64,000 nucleotides of DNA. Source: Blastomussa wellsi (lineage: Eukaryota > Cnidaria > Anthozoa > Scleractinia > Plerogyridae). The notes below the pieces were generated by a model. The model made no database searches. It was not told the DNA's origin and was given only the letters and a program-made list of their open reading frames with translations. Positions within the stretch are counted from its first letter, which is position 1. The number at the start of each line of letters is the position of its first letter. Shown here piece after piece: positions 33,496-36,478 of this stretch. The position numbers and the translations under genes were made by a program. The DNA is taken from positions 25,650,723 through 25,714,722 of the forward strand of contig OX393565.1 in NCBI GenBank assembly GCA_947652115.1. Reading direction: 5' to 3'.

Positions 33496-33685
33496 GCAAG
33501 GTTCTTACAAATAAACAACTGGCAAATCTGAACGCCTGAGATTTTTGAAGATTTATATACAGTGGAATCTTGAACAGTGTTCTTTTCTTCCTTATTCTGT
33601 AGAATTCCTTGGTATGATACGTAGCTCTTCCCAGTCTCACGGCGGTACTGCAACAGAAACGGATCAAGTGGACGACGTGGACTAG
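7403..33685 (+). CDS. Single-pass membrane protein with one CUB domain and long cytoplasmic tail
   Basis: Exons: 7403-7550, 9408-10275, 11171-11236, 11465-11530, 11627-11689, 12143-12334, 13017-13133, 13407-13484, 14019-14093, 30048-30170, 31532-31579, 31737-31811, 32151-32242, 33603-33685. These total 2094 nt, giving 697 aa in one open frame. Exon 1 encodes a basic N-terminus plus a hydrophobic signal sequence. Exon 2 encodes a CUB domain (about residues 55-178, with the typical SPNFPGPYP and CVW motifs and spaced cysteines), a Thr/Ser-rich linker, and a transmembrane helix near residues 311-330. The remaining exons encode a polar, Pro/Ser/Glu-rich cytoplasmic tail. Every boundary from exon 2 to the 32151 exon is phase 2. 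CUB proteins bind extracellular ligands or matrix; the ligand here is unknown. The last junction (32242 to 33603) is the least sure: the 32151 exon can also read through to a stop at 32448. The Polinton sits in the intron 14094-30047. Confidence 0.78.
8819..9265. repeat. Degenerate (CTGA)/(CTGG)/(CTGC) simple repeat
   Basis: About 450 bp built mostly from CTGACTGACTG, GGCTGGCTGG and TGCCTGCC words in intron 1 of the CUB gene. It is a diverged tetranucleotide satellite; ORFs through it (8735-8953, -) are repeat artefacts. Confidence 0.9.
10786..10980. repeat. Inverted-repeat element rich in TTCAACA/TGTTGAA words
   Basis: Bounded by AATGATACACGGTTCAACA on the left and AATGATACACGGTACAACA on the right (direct orientation). 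The interior is packed with short palindromic TTCAACAAATGTTGAA-like words. Lies in the intron after exon 2 of the CUB gene. Probably a MITE remnant. Confidence 0.55.
14266..14271. repeat. Target-site duplication, left (TTCGTC)
   Basis: TTCGTC directly precedes the left terminus and recurs directly after the right terminus at 29695-29700. Six base pairs is the usual Polinton duplication length. Confidence 0.92.
14272..14460. repeat. Left terminal imperfect hairpin (88-nt arms, 13-nt loop)
   Basis: Arm 1 14272-14359, loop 14360-14372, arm 2 14373-14460. The arms pair except for two small offset regions (GTTTTGGG against GTCTCTGGG, and a G-run differing near GGTGACGG versus GATTACGG). These give single-base bulges in opposite strands. 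The form recalls incompletely paired hairpin ends of linear viral genomes. Confidence 0.9.
14272..14581. repeat. Left terminal inverted repeat
   Basis: 310 bp, matching the complement of 29388-29694 almost exactly; the left copy has three extra bases at the very tip (ACA). The identity stops abruptly after AAATTTCACA at 14581. The outer 189 bp form the hairpin listed separately; the inner 121 bp are unpaired. Confidence 0.95.
14641..18837 (+). CDS. Polinton protein-primed family B DNA polymerase (pPolB)
   Basis: 1398 aa; should replicate the element from its ends by protein priming. Seen in order: a long N-terminal region with a Cys336/His431 module (DNKCLKW ... NHYCW); a C2H2-like finger starting CNLC at 455; ExoI DFE at 513-515; a zinc-binding insert with CxxC pairs at 606/609 and 662/665 and DHCHVTGKFRG...HNEC at 680-696, which resembles endonuclease VII/HNH; ExoII with D720; an ExoIII region around D862/D868; polymerase motif A with D958 (DANNLYG), motif B K1119-K1128 (KLMNNSVFGK), motif C YTDTDS at 1219-1224. 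All catalytic residues are present. The start follows the terminal repeat by 59 bp with no upstream frame. The first third is clearly more AT-rich than the last third. Identification is secure; the roles of the N-terminal modules are inferred. Confidence 0.97.
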   Translation: MADHYDLILDRAIGLFRERNRNVLPFVRGGKKLFESGYEYREYLGKLNEDLEDVLVFAERERERGKMSQERLERFVKDLIDKVGDTNLGDFLEYKMKNDIHLFQKHYDPVKFGEIARNGMKDNSILGFSLPSLKLLFQGLQSENLSKETFDRFLLTETDFKGWLHVWKMQVSQLNFKNKDRWNYLSKDFYNPAALDIQVFAKEYRGKFIELLKKELEELGKVKVLFSFDTQFSRKKIENEKERKETIKQYYISQTYIFQKFDEEEITEKFNEFIGESMGKTEVSVDKSEMKFEGIRQVYVHVARYEPLEGGSWIRTPDKLFAKKAIINVQNTDNKCLKWALRSALYPVKDHAERPSKYKNVDEKMNWKGIDFPTPIKQLKNLEEQNPGLAINLYGWDAEKDCFMGGLLFSKKGPEVERINLIMIVSGERNHYCWVKRMSALIYDQTKHNGKKHFCNLCISHFRTEEKLEEHQKHCEGLEGRPAVIEMPEKGKNILEYQNSQKQMKAPYVIYADFEALVKKVECREEQGCTVKTEIHEACGYAWVCVRSDGKIVSRGFYRGGDAAEVFLEEIQKEEEILRERVEKASKKKFEIGQEDWAAFKTAKNCHICNKSLLVKNFSDKRPVWKGNIFLGQAHFGCFWKRKEKEKLFLKKPDNPPEQKDCIFCKEPLIRPFFRDAVRDHCHVTGKFRGAAHNECNFKLKLKPKTFKIPVVFHNFSGYDSHHLMQGVAKQNKDVKCIAKTMEKYISFSLGNLQFIDSLNFMQASLSSLVGATPKEELKITKKVFEDKGPVDLLFQKGVYPYEYIDAWERFGETQLPHKRMFYSKLNDEEISDAEYAHAQRVWEAFGCENLGDYHDLYVLTDVTLLADVFENFRDLCQEQYGLDPANYFTSPGLSWDALLKMTDMKLELLTDIDKHIFVEKGMRGGISNVSKRYVRANNPEVEGYDETKPKKFLMYFDANNLYGWAMCQPMPVRGFKWKKDLPTEEEIRRKKEDAKKGWILEVDLEYPAELHEAHNSYPLAPEKKAVKQEDMSGYQHRLMKKLEIKIPKEKKLLLTLEDKKNYVVHYRNLQFYLKQGMKLKKVHKVLEFEQTAWMKPYIMKNTELRKKAKSAFEKDFYKLMNNSVFGKTMENLRKRTDIRIVKSEQKRKIRKLVANPRYARFENFTKNMAGIHLHKGKLVLNKPVYTGMTILDNSKILMYDFFYNHLKKQYGDKCELVYTDTDSLLLEIETEDVYKDIAATLEMYDLSDYPKGHPLHSDENKKVLGKMKDECAGAPIAEAICLRSKMYSIFREDEKNIKKAKGVKKCVVQKNIKHEHYREMIFGEEKRMKHGMNILHSRGHEIYSMHVDKISLCAFDSKRWIADDGIHTKAYGFKDAPLTEEELEEMAAFLEGIHFNV
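18822..19028 (-). CDS. Small Polinton ORF, 68 aa, unknown
   Basis: Begins 22 bp after the integrase stop on the same strand, behind an A/T-rich leader, and ends tail-to-tail with the polymerase, overlapping its last 16 bp. The protein is basic at the N-terminus and contains one CPSC pair, possibly half a zinc site. The spacing fits a real gene in this compact element, but I recognise no family. Confidence 0.42.
   Translation of the reverse strand: MGRGRNGVIVQTSSKGKKRAIKELSNNACSVVFQKPCPSCEKEVIFLDQAIVNYLQSLDPREVAQTLK
19051..20049 (-). CDS. Polinton integrase (retroviral-type, RVE/DDE)
   Basis: 332 aa. Joins element ends to host DNA, producing the 6-bp duplication. Catalytic triad visible: D73 (QADLLFLP), D138 (QVDPGREF) and E173 (IVERFNR), giving a D-64-D-34-E spacing close to the D,D(35)E pattern. 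The N-terminal 50 residues (YYSPGGYWKG... helical) match the usual Polinton integrase N-domain. The C-terminal 90 residues form a basic beta-rich module that may be the SH3/chromo-like tail. The start codon lies within the duplicated leader motif 20046-20075. The gene is intact. Confidence 0.96.
   Translation of the reverse strand: MDTKLAKTYYSPGGYWKGIAAIKKLAAAAKVPEDTAKKWLIKQALWQIFLPAPKHIPRPKFDVSLPNKVHQADLLFLPHDKLPRGRKVWKYALNVVDVASRFKESEPLTSKNSDEVAQAFQKIYKRGPLKWPEMLQVDPGREFMGDVTKVMENHKTFIRRGRVNIHRDQAIVERFNRTLAERLFGHQYAVEMRLPEGQRSRAWVKRLPEVVSALNNEVTSLIRKKPAVAIKEKSVYSKPSTAYHRPVGKDEKILPYLVQVRHLYEPGELEGGKKRATDPIWSLKVFTIEKVLQKPDQPVLYYLHDGPKRGFVREELMVIPKNTVLPPASVDS
20046..20075 (-). promoter_or_regulatory. 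A/T-rich leader motif, copy at integrase start
   Basis: On the minus strand: TTTAAACTTTTTTTCACCTC then GTTTATATGG, where ATG is the integrase start. A near copy sits at 20218-20247. It fills almost the whole gap between the small zinc-ribbon gene and the integrase. Confidence 0.6.
20078..20221 (-). CDS. DUF5679-like mini zinc-ribbon protein, 47 aa
   Basis: Short ORF starting MDFYCVYEKK, with the mid pattern TKNGQTFLK and ending CASCGKTKTRFIS. This fits the small DUF5679 family found in several large-DNA-virus and Polinton-like genomes (typically CxxC...KTKNGR...CxxCGxKKxRF). In this copy the first pair is degenerate: C5 is kept but the expected second cysteine is a glutamate, so a normal four-Cys zinc site cannot form. 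Preceded by the leader motif 20218-20247 and followed at once by the integrase leader. DUF5679 function is unknown. The family call comes from pattern memory, not a search. Confidence 0.75.
   Translation of the reverse strand: MDFYCVYEKKITPNVRGSERLGKTKNGQTFLKVKCASCGKTKTRFIS
20218..20247 (-). promoter_or_regulatory. A/T-rich leader motif, copy at mini zinc-ribbon start
   Basis: Minus strand TTTAAACTTTTTTTTACCTC then TTTTATATGG. Nearly identical to 20046-20075 and overlapping the stop codon of the upstream membrane protein gene at 20243. Confidence 0.6.
20243..20668 (-). CDS. Conserved Polinton membrane protein, 141 aa
   Basis: Start taken at MASIAIMVGG (20668), directly after a TTTATAATC leader; an upstream ATG at 20695 is in frame but would place the leader inside the gene. 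Features: a Gly/Ala-rich hydrophobic N-terminus (about residues 2-25), a charged helical middle with KYSRDRTKLLDWI and NFTNTDYAFKLYNQ, a Pro-rich turn ending FSDFYQPS, and a second hydrophobic segment at the C-terminus (LMFVGAGALALGYAAF). It resembles uncharacterised proteins seen beside capsid genes in cnidarian Polintons. Function unknown; a virion-membrane or internal virion role is inference. Confidence 0.75.
   Translation of the reverse strand: MASIAIMVGGAVLNAAAFIGGNYLAKAFGGSDKAALEEKERHDRALEAYQAAYAKYSRDRTKLLDWIATNEHIKAEAKQNFTNTDYAFKLYNQAHPEEQMAPPKEPKFSDFYQPSQQQKNGELMFVGAGALALGYAAFRFF
20705..20926 (-). CDS. Small Polinton membrane protein, 73 aa (original copy of a duplicated pair)
   Basis: Start at MSDNKL (20926), after a T-rich leader ending ATACCAAAC; a longer frame to 20959 merely runs through that leader. 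An N-terminal hydrophobic helix (VLDAATLVGLTAGIGWVA), a basic-acidic middle and a second hydrophobic stretch (FTGVMAGSIWL) before a charged tail. The first 51 residues are repeated in the neighbouring gene 21027-21422. Unknown function. Confidence 0.72.
   Translation of the reverse strand: MSDNKLVKTVLDAATLVGLTAGIGWVAKKTFRRSFTDDPSDSVENFAMFTGVMAGSIWLKKYLEDQKILPDKL
20987..21052. repeat. 32-bp tandem direct repeat
   Basis: TTTTGATTACAAAC...GTCTTTCA occurs at 20987-21018 and again at 21021-21052 (period 34). The right copy contains the end of the coiled-coil gene (stop at 21027); the left copy is its non-coding echo. Suggests local slippage or duplication. Confidence 0.92.
21027..21422 (-). CDS. 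Chimeric paralogue: same N-terminal module joined to a coiled coil, 131 aa
   Basis: Start at MSDNKL (21422). Residues 1-51 are nearly identical to the neighbouring 73-aa protein and carry the same hydrophobic helix. After MFT the sequence changes completely to a charged, heptad-rich stretch of about 80 residues (VTELKNFINTTE..., REENTEEETVKNKIEQLNEL), with no second hydrophobic segment. DNA identity between the genes covers 20776-20973 and 21272-21469, including the leader. The coiled-coil part is very AT-rich. Likely expressed because its leader was copied too. Function unknown; see findings. Confidence 0.7.
   Translation of the reverse strand: MSDNKLVKTVLDAATLVGLTVGIEWVAKKAFRIIFTDDPSDSVENLAMFTVTELKNFINTTEIIVKKYEEAIKTIRRELEEALKMLREENTEEETVKNKIEQLNELERLRDYEMDELECSKKQLKDKLRCL
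21530..22048 (-). CDS. Polinton Pro/Gln-rich basic protein with membrane segment, 172 aa
   Basis: N-terminus rich in Pro, Gln, Thr with a direct repeat PQTSQVTSQTP twice. Then a basic block (KNPKRVAAGKDIAKRTQEA) of a type recurrent in Polinton and related virus proteins, one hydrophobic segment (about residues 108-122, LITIAGIGVTLLTTYV) and a basic Pro-rich tail. Leader ends TTTTTATACAATGG. Possibly DNA-binding or virion-internal; that is inference. Confidence 0.72.
   Translation of the reverse strand: MAEEQPTAQANPVGQAPNPPQTSQVTSQTPAPQTSQVTSQTPVTKPKNPKRVAAGKDIAKRTQEARAAHKQAYEEKMAKQSAPAVGVETTTEPAPKPAAENGLTTNQLITIAGIGVTLLTTYVKREDIKAFFKKNQATSVEQAPQPTHVDAEPSPQTPKPKPKKRGIRYMDD
22106..22684 (-). 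CDS. Conserved Polinton protein of unknown function, 192 aa
   Basis: Begins MADLSKLDDLDLSG behind an A/T-rich leader (ATATAAAATGG). Acidic N-terminus, an Ala/Pro-rich linker, then a helical core with LSDKDVEKYTKRYQAYVG, KTTDSLIDSI, and a C-terminal helix ending ITTKHIDF. I recall similar proteins next to the ATPase in cnidarian Polintons. I specifically looked for a His-Asp-Cys protease pattern and found none. Function unknown. Confidence 0.7.
   Translation of the reverse strand: MADLSKLDDLDLSGLYLLEAEAASAPAGIVPAVVSTQPDIPAMREQLARLVSTGKSKEAIGEQLSHEQVKRLSDKDVEKYTKRYQAYVGSKTTDSLIDSIIFLTTKAVGMAVDIDDINALQKDLRNDWIISNELSNLAGSAALSCGRFLALANAVLITTKHIDFRGGPSGDPKVWDGQPVYIAPEVDTPTNE
22702..23337 (-). CDS. 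Virion packaging ATPase (FtsK/HerA, A32-like)
   Basis: 211 aa from MDTGNIPFN; this start leaves a 4-bp gap after the capsid stop, whereas the longer frame (from 23355) overlaps it. Walker A GPTNSGKT at residues 14-21, Walker B LIILDDCA with D93/D94, and a downstream TQKM/SFRENAA region that fits the sensor/arginine area of A32-type ATPases. Expected to pump element DNA into preformed capsids. Lies immediately after the major capsid gene on the same strand, a usual Polinton pairing. Confidence 0.93.
   Translation of the reverse strand: MDTGNIPFNALVIGPTNSGKTKFVVDQLRGPFHGKFDYIALICPTFKHNMTFHRFAEKDPRFYVVVCVQHEVEKFLKYVYFFLEGTNALIILDDCAASKDVKKRTGELVELAFSGRHAGISTWVITQKMTSITASFRENAAALVLFYTPSWKTLKAVFDEFAGELSQDEFKDLISKLKETQFSCLVFALQYPFGIKFHTPHPSPQLKIKNE
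23342..24592 (-). CDS. Polinton major capsid protein (double jelly-roll)
   Basis: 416 aa from MSVQANLPPT; the longer frame to 24712 would run through the divergent promoter region. Length and pattern fit the Polinton double-jelly-roll capsid: an N-terminal strand region with RITFNPSEANPG and YVYVPKL, a mid-domain RIQLDHQILTDHGVFYPKAL, strand-rich second half with KGLLLLFVEPYE, and the C-terminal ending CHVFVISDSQ. Expected to form trimeric capsomers. It forms a divergent pair with the 24653 gene. Family assignment is from composition, position and pattern; a structural model would settle it. Confidence 0.88.
   Translation of the reverse strand: MSVQANLPPTNQEKIFGGMKAERTVKRITFNPSEANPGETLYVYVPKLNENEVLVPGSISLLFNIDLAGGHANNFLVQNVSRALVDRLTVKYAGTILQDTVGYDIFKIWEDLFLSQEERDNMLLEGIQSEDLCKIRSNAGDKKTSGVGAENALNTVFGTKYRIQLDHQILTDHGVFYPKALYHDLMFVLTLAPASQVVKGSDVTKLKYKLTNIQLEYEMMRSKPLADEARSVYSSGKEFLYDHVERPFVHTFSKGTDTRINLRVNSQRRSLKGLLLLFVEPYEAGTRDSEKYINPDLTKVTVTVNGKPNMIYNNGIEGKDIWGEVYRFFGKSKNKTPNMNLKKFYTENKFGLLIDLRSMESQKIHGSGTRLVNTQDGVQLELERNAKNSGNVNCHVFVISDSQMNIIGQQLEDVQY
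24593..24652. promoter_or_regulatory. Divergent A/T-rich promoter region between capsid and coiled-coil genes
   Basis: 60 bp serving starts in both directions. Minus-strand side: TATAAATG... then GTATAAACATG at the capsid start. Plus-strand side: TTTGAATATATAATTTCGCG before ATG at 24653. No other space is available for either promoter. Confidence 0.65.
24653..26206 (+). CDS. Polinton coiled-coil protein with hydrophobic C-terminal domain, 517 aa
   Basis: Acidic N-terminus (DDPDLDHDIDHDDDD), a globular part to about residue 205, a long coiled coil (about 220-410, KQKELKQKESMAKESEKIKQ type), a short basic linker, then a C-terminal domain of about 90 residues with Gly/Ala-rich hydrophobic helices (SILLAAGVTIGAVIGAL, LLGSIVSFLFTAAGQVIGFL, MLILAVVAFLVE). 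Fits a large conserved cnidarian Polinton protein. A membrane-active or fibre-like virion role is plausible but unproven. The middle (24850-25760) is very AT-rich and the C-terminal part GC-richer. Ends tail-to-tail with the next gene, overlapping 4 bp. Confidence 0.78.
   Translation: MAKSGEFAYDDPDLDHDIDHDDDDKEETTDEKTPLIPGDSSTPWPQGQEIEMQTMSHEKSGLPDKSYTEETSFGGTSGRYITDDEIERRLKALRNDHTDLYSSDKAENYYEILTQEGKDKEAKQLINIVQNVEIERAKELIKERYPEANITKLGLRLATAEEAKTKPGIKFMDIVAIGKNSGMIKVFLNNGEDFQSSFFKTDYIKKVLGRKALEIDNENLIETKKQSYELEKQMKEKQKELKQKESMAKESEKIKQQMEEKRNKIRQIEQQKDALEDTNKPLDIEEIEKLKQQKKDLEKDHQELAKKLDQTRKAAKDDKKLQEDIRKLTQKNAELKETEEKLQKKINTEDLNEKKERKSELERQNKEDRSMIDDENASPSEREAARERIADRQEELARLATQIEERERAMPLRERVKEIFKKYGVTVTSILLAAGVTIGAVIGALTNSLKAMGKALGNGLKAIAKKTASLLPGLLGSIVSFLFTAAGQVIGFLAEHTWMLILAVVAFLVESYAKKQR
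26203..27792 (-). CDS. Conserved Polinton protein, 529 aa, with C-terminal membrane anchor
   Basis: N-terminal tail has three near-repeats of SQDVKKAPESK. The core (about residues 85-430) includes WLAGPEMSYWPQQLNFAVFC, Cys-containing ACGVSREIF, and a beta-rich region with GDVYIYVTNAGADK. A Pro/Thr/Lys-rich spacer with two KTPAT repeats follows, then one hydrophobic anchor at the C-terminus (IIVVVGAVALAGFVFW). I recall similar proteins in cnidarian Polintons but no function. Predicted: a folded domain held at a membrane by its tail, perhaps virion surface. Divergent from the minor capsid gene across 40 bp. Confidence 0.75.
   Translation of the reverse strand: MQGEYSDDFAKYLSRVRKKSRHDTSESQDVKKAPESKPPSQDVKKAPESKSHSQEVKEVGGFPMQLTPRKGKTSLPIPAEGFHEAAPSLKKIFNNNVKIYVTPDQYFTTKFREIFQKTKLTHHSGKESRQWLAGPEMSYWPQQLNFAVFCATTACGVSREIFDKDHSALGLPQYVYNFYLFHVYFTIRRILFQLGGIQSISALPGDPTFSQYNNKYDVASYRRICAEFGVSPSSDFRFTRPANHGLGDVYIYVTNAGADKISASYPGGHFKFSDDGGSGSKGNLIYYIQPDDSANAQADWFCPNESEGLTQAGLSRINQSIEAFVYCILGTQVNVRSSIIGSGGRAKEAQSEFLVLVEDAVRQPDLAKSVQRYQLAVDEAKVRLNLAVCPGAWLMPGNMLINTESVVGYNNQLKQAVPGMKLGINNDVNTSTKKAALRLMDGGKSKINPPNSHPSNPIHKAARAESKKEPKPAIKTPATKEPEPAVKTPATTEEPVPTAGSGSESHDVNKIIVVVGAVALAGFVFWSSR
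27793..27832. promoter_or_regulatory. Divergent A/T-rich promoter region before minor capsid gene
   Basis: 40 bp, mostly A and T (TTTAAACTTAATTTTTTTTT), shared by the 529-aa gene (-) and the minor capsid gene (+), whose start is TACAAAATGG. Confidence 0.62.
27833..28498 (+). CDS. Polinton minor capsid (penton) protein, single jelly-roll
   Basis: 221 aa. Pattern typical of the Polinton minor capsid: an N-terminal NDYTVYFHQPLQ strand, LSCSLYNSWFNL, a charged strand TITFLPGNYTLKYLASKIEN, SSLLGF (a hallmark LLGF turn), CDLIDKQENQFNG, and a C-terminal ISVKDENGELFDF strand ending LTFVLEIN. Expected to form the pentameric vertices. Complete and in frame. Confidence 0.85.
   Translation: MVVLTIIAPSNDYTVYFHQPLQPNYIRLLSCSLYNSWFNLKRVGRLKSITNNKTITFLPGNYTLKYLASKIENGLLPDSDTLKAEINTPYGQMVVLNTQLEQFEIDKNLSSLLGFGVVGNLPKHFSLLFSKKMNTTSTYLIHCDLIDKQENQFNGKPSTILANFDIKGEPWEKVFYQSEPQHVRATLKSREVNSLTISVKDENGELFDFNEMPLTFVLEIN
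28553..29194 (+). CDS. Conserved Polinton protein with hydrophobic Gly-rich core, 213 aa
   Basis: Short Pro-rich N-terminus, a helix (FRLGEINEIKKKLAEEVDKY), a Gly/Ala/Val-rich hydrophobic middle (about residues 64-118, with GGLGGLSAVFSGAGL and VAIPLGVVGGLFSVAS), then a helical tail with KLVSKALIDNRISDSEF. The same arrangement recurs in many invertebrate Polinton-type elements. Likely membrane-inserting; role unknown. Leader ends TTTTATAGACAATG. Confidence 0.75.
   Translation: MSSSNVLPSAPPETPQSGLYPVLQTPEAFRLGEINEIKKKLAEEVDKYRLVRKKFKRAKTAVNWLSGGLGGLSAVFSGAGLTSALTGVGIPVAIPLGVVGGLFSVASSGLILAGKKLDKKMSKHQEIVTLGLAKRASVDKLVSKALIDNRISDSEFRIILSELEQYNELKEKVRAKLTKKPSLSKLPDVEKIKKELQEQLMRKLAAPSIANLN
29259..29399 (+). 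CDS. Possible 46-aa ORF abutting the right terminal repeat
   Basis: MITIFHMLFVIFAEL... starts with a short hydrophobic stretch and continues as a charged helix ending HCEI; its stop codon falls 12 bp inside the right terminal repeat. Preceded by an A/T-rich leader (TTTAAGTATAATTAAAGG) like other Polinton genes. Too short to be certain. Confidence 0.42.
   Translation: MITIFHMLFVIFAELSSPVWLNDVRQITQQVVEAMREADEKKHCEI
29388..29694. repeat. Right terminal inverted repeat
   Basis: 307 bp, complement of the left repeat. Contains the matching hairpin: inner arm 29509-29596, loop 29597-29609, outer arm 29610-29694. The outer and inner arms have the same mismatch arrangement and loop orientation as at the left end. 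Confidence 0.95.
29695..29700. repeat. Target-site duplication, right (TTCGTC)
   Basis: Second copy of TTCGTC. The pre-insertion intron read would be GACTG-TTCGTC-AACCCC. Confidence 0.92.
30981..31404. repeat. MITE-like element, CATATGTCGG family, copy 1
   Basis: Ends GCCTGGTTTTCTTATGTCGG on the left and CCGACATATGAAAACTAGGC on the right. Interior holds several GTTTCCCGACTG/CAGTCGGGAAAC inverted words. A related copy lies at 59441-59779. In an intron of the CUB gene; no clear target duplication here. Confidence 0.75.
33441..33492. repeat. (TC)n microsatellite
   Basis: CT-rich run that becomes a pure TC repeat, in the last intron of the CUB gene. The region just before it (about 33000-33090) has an inverted AGTCAACGAGGC/GAGTTGACT fold-back. 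Confidence 0.9.
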
Positions 33686-36478
33686 ACGTCTATTTTACAG
33701 AGCATAAGAGCTTTCACGTAAACAGTTCTCCAGCTGAGAAGATCATACAGAAATTTGACGTTTTCAAGAAAGCAAAGAGGCGGATTATATGGTCTAGTTG
33801 CTGGATTTGAGAACGATAACTTTATTCTTCTGACTATTTTTTTATGGATACGGTCACTGCTTTTGCCGGACCAACGAACAAAATATTTTCGGTTATTGGG
33901 CCAAATTCCAGTCTCCTATCGTCATTATGTTTTGCACGATCCCGTGATTGTTCTTTGCTTATTTTTTGTTTTTATCGCAACTCCATTGCCTAGCTCACAT
34001 CGCTTGGTTTTATAAATTGTATGCTTATTGAACTAACCAATGTATAAAGTTTAGATTTGTAAACATGAATAAATCAAATTTAATACGAGATTTATCCCAT
34101 ATGCAGCTGTGTGGACCATCAGTTACAGGTATACAGGAGAATACACTGCGAGACAAAGATTGTCTTCTTTCACTTGACCAGTCAAGTATCATATTGTATA
34201 TTCAAAGTGAGCCCGGGAGGGCCAACACTTAACGTCACAGGTCGCAGGGTACGGAGATTCGGATGTGAATTCGGTGTGTTTTCAAGTCAGACAACAACAG
34301 CAACAACAAAATCTTTATTTGCACTATTCAGGTACAAAAGAGTGAACAATGTATGAGTTTCTGGATCTGTGCTACGCGTTTGTGTCTTATTTCTTACCGA
34401 AGAGTCGAGGACCTAGGGGCTAGACCGGGTGAGAGAAACTGGTATATTTTATGATTATTTGGCCTTGTATTTTTGTAAAAAGTTTGCAGGACTGGATCAT
34501 GGAGTTGGAAAGTCGTCAGTCATTGATTTCTCGTTGCAAGAGCCTCCTGTTCCTCTTAGCCGGTGGGGCTTACGAAACGAATGGAGCGAATGGACAAGGC
34601 TTATAAAGCTATATTTATTTTGTGCAAACATATGCGAATATAAGACCCGATGACGGTGCGCCGCGGTGGAAGCAGACTTTGGCAATCTGGGGTCCAGTGC
34701 TATTGTTGAATCAAGATTCACGGATAGAGTTGACAACTCTAACAAACGCAGTTTGAGCTGTAATATGTAAATGAAATTCCCGAAAATTTGGAGCATCGTC
34801 CCGTATTTTGTGTAGGAATTCTATAAAAGTCTCAAATTTCCCGAAATTTTAACTAAACTACGTCACTTTTTTTCCGAAAATTTTCTGGGTCTCCTGATTC
34901 CCGTCAAAGTTTTCAAATTCCAATAAGAATTTTGCTTTTCTCCCGAAACAGACCTTCTCAGAGTTTACAGCCCCCATGTATTATATGGCTTTAAGACCAA
35001 ATCTAGAATCAAATTTGTAAAAGAACACTTGCTACCTGGAGAAGCTTCCGTTTCGAACTCCTCGCCGCGAAACGTTGCTATCGTGTCTGCCATGCGCCAA
35101 CGGCTTTCTGTACATATTTCTGTCTTTCTCTGTTTTGTTTTCTGTGTCATCTTGTATACGTAATTCCGCAGTTCCTTTGAGTTTCGAAGTGTTGAGACAT
35201 CCTCAGGGGCGCATCTAGGGGGAGGGTGCAGGTTGTGCGCCCTCCCCCCACCCCCTACCTGTGAGATGACCTCTGACTTTCTGATATAACGACAACCTCG
35301 TTCCCAGGGTCCTCTCCTCCCCGTCCCCTCCTGGAAACGAGGTTGATACAACTAGAACACGGTTGTGACTTTTTAGTTTCGTGTGTGAAAGAGGACTTTT
35401 TCCGTGTTTAGATAGCCTCATCTAAACACTCGAGGGGTTGGGAGAATTCTCCGAAAGTTGAATTGTGGAAACCCTCGAATTTAGTTAACACCTAAACCTA
35501 AAGAATTTGCTTACTGTCCTCTGTAAAACGTGAAATGGCCAGATTCTGAGTGCTTTGGAGAACGTGAACCCGACTGCTAAGTTTCCGTTTTTCTGTTTGA
35601 AAATAAACGCCGTACGTACACTTTATACTACAAGAGCTACCTTTGAAAGGGATAGATGCACCAAGGCAAGTGTTAGATTTGTACGATCTTCTATAAAAAT
35701 TAATTAGTATATGTAATAGGACTACATGCTCTCCAATTTGAAAATAATTGGATGCGAAAAAAATCCGAGGACTGCGAAACTGGACAGTTCGAGGAATTTT
35801 TTGAATCCAAGTATTTCCAAATTGGACAAGCCTGTAGTCCTGTTACCTGTTAATCATATAGCATCCAAAAATATATGAACATGGCAAATGTTTCGCCCTC
35901 CAAACCAGTTTTTCTTGATAATTGATTGGTTTATAGAAGGTATCCAGATTTTTCTTAAATTGGACAGTTAAGCAAAAACTGTCCAATTTATTTTAAATTT
36001 GGACAGTTGGCAAAAATTAATAAAAAATGCATCTGTTGACAATAATGGATTTTGATGTAGCTATATAATTATTAACAAAATCCGCCTTTTTGCAGGCGCC
36101 TCAACGACAAGCAGGACACGGGACCTCGTTCCCCAACCTCGTTCCCAAGGTCTCTCATCTTCCCGAGAGAAACCCTGGGAACGAGCGGGTCCAATCGATG
36201 GAGAACACAGCAGGCCCTGGAAACTGGCTTGCTTGGTTCGCTCAGAACTCAGAGCACTTCCTCATTCGTGTAAGGGAAACGAAATGGAATAGTTATTGTC
36301 TTCTAACAGCAACAAAATTTCCCTGTGAAAATTTCAAATACAGTCTTTCCCAAACTGTAACAGTAAGTAATTTCATAAGAAGATACTGATAAAGACCCGA
36401 TAAACCTTTACGCCTTGCTTTAATTTTAATGTAGTCATTGCATTCACGTTACATGACATACTGACTGGTGCTGGGCTC
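33686..36478. other. Intergenic region between the CUB gene and PUS10
   Basis: No gene recognised. Contains the reverse-oriented repeat copy 35717-36067 and several short CCTGGGAACGAGG words (35293-35309, 36134-36157, 36165-36185). ORFs here lack recognisable domains. The PUS10 promoter must lie at its right end. Confidence 0.5.
35717..36067. repeat. Dispersed inverted-repeat element (ATTGGACAG family), copy 2, reversed
   Basis: Reverse complement of 4267-4640 over most of its length, sharing AATGGATTTTGATGTAGCT at one end and AGGACTACATGC at the other. Confidence 0.8.
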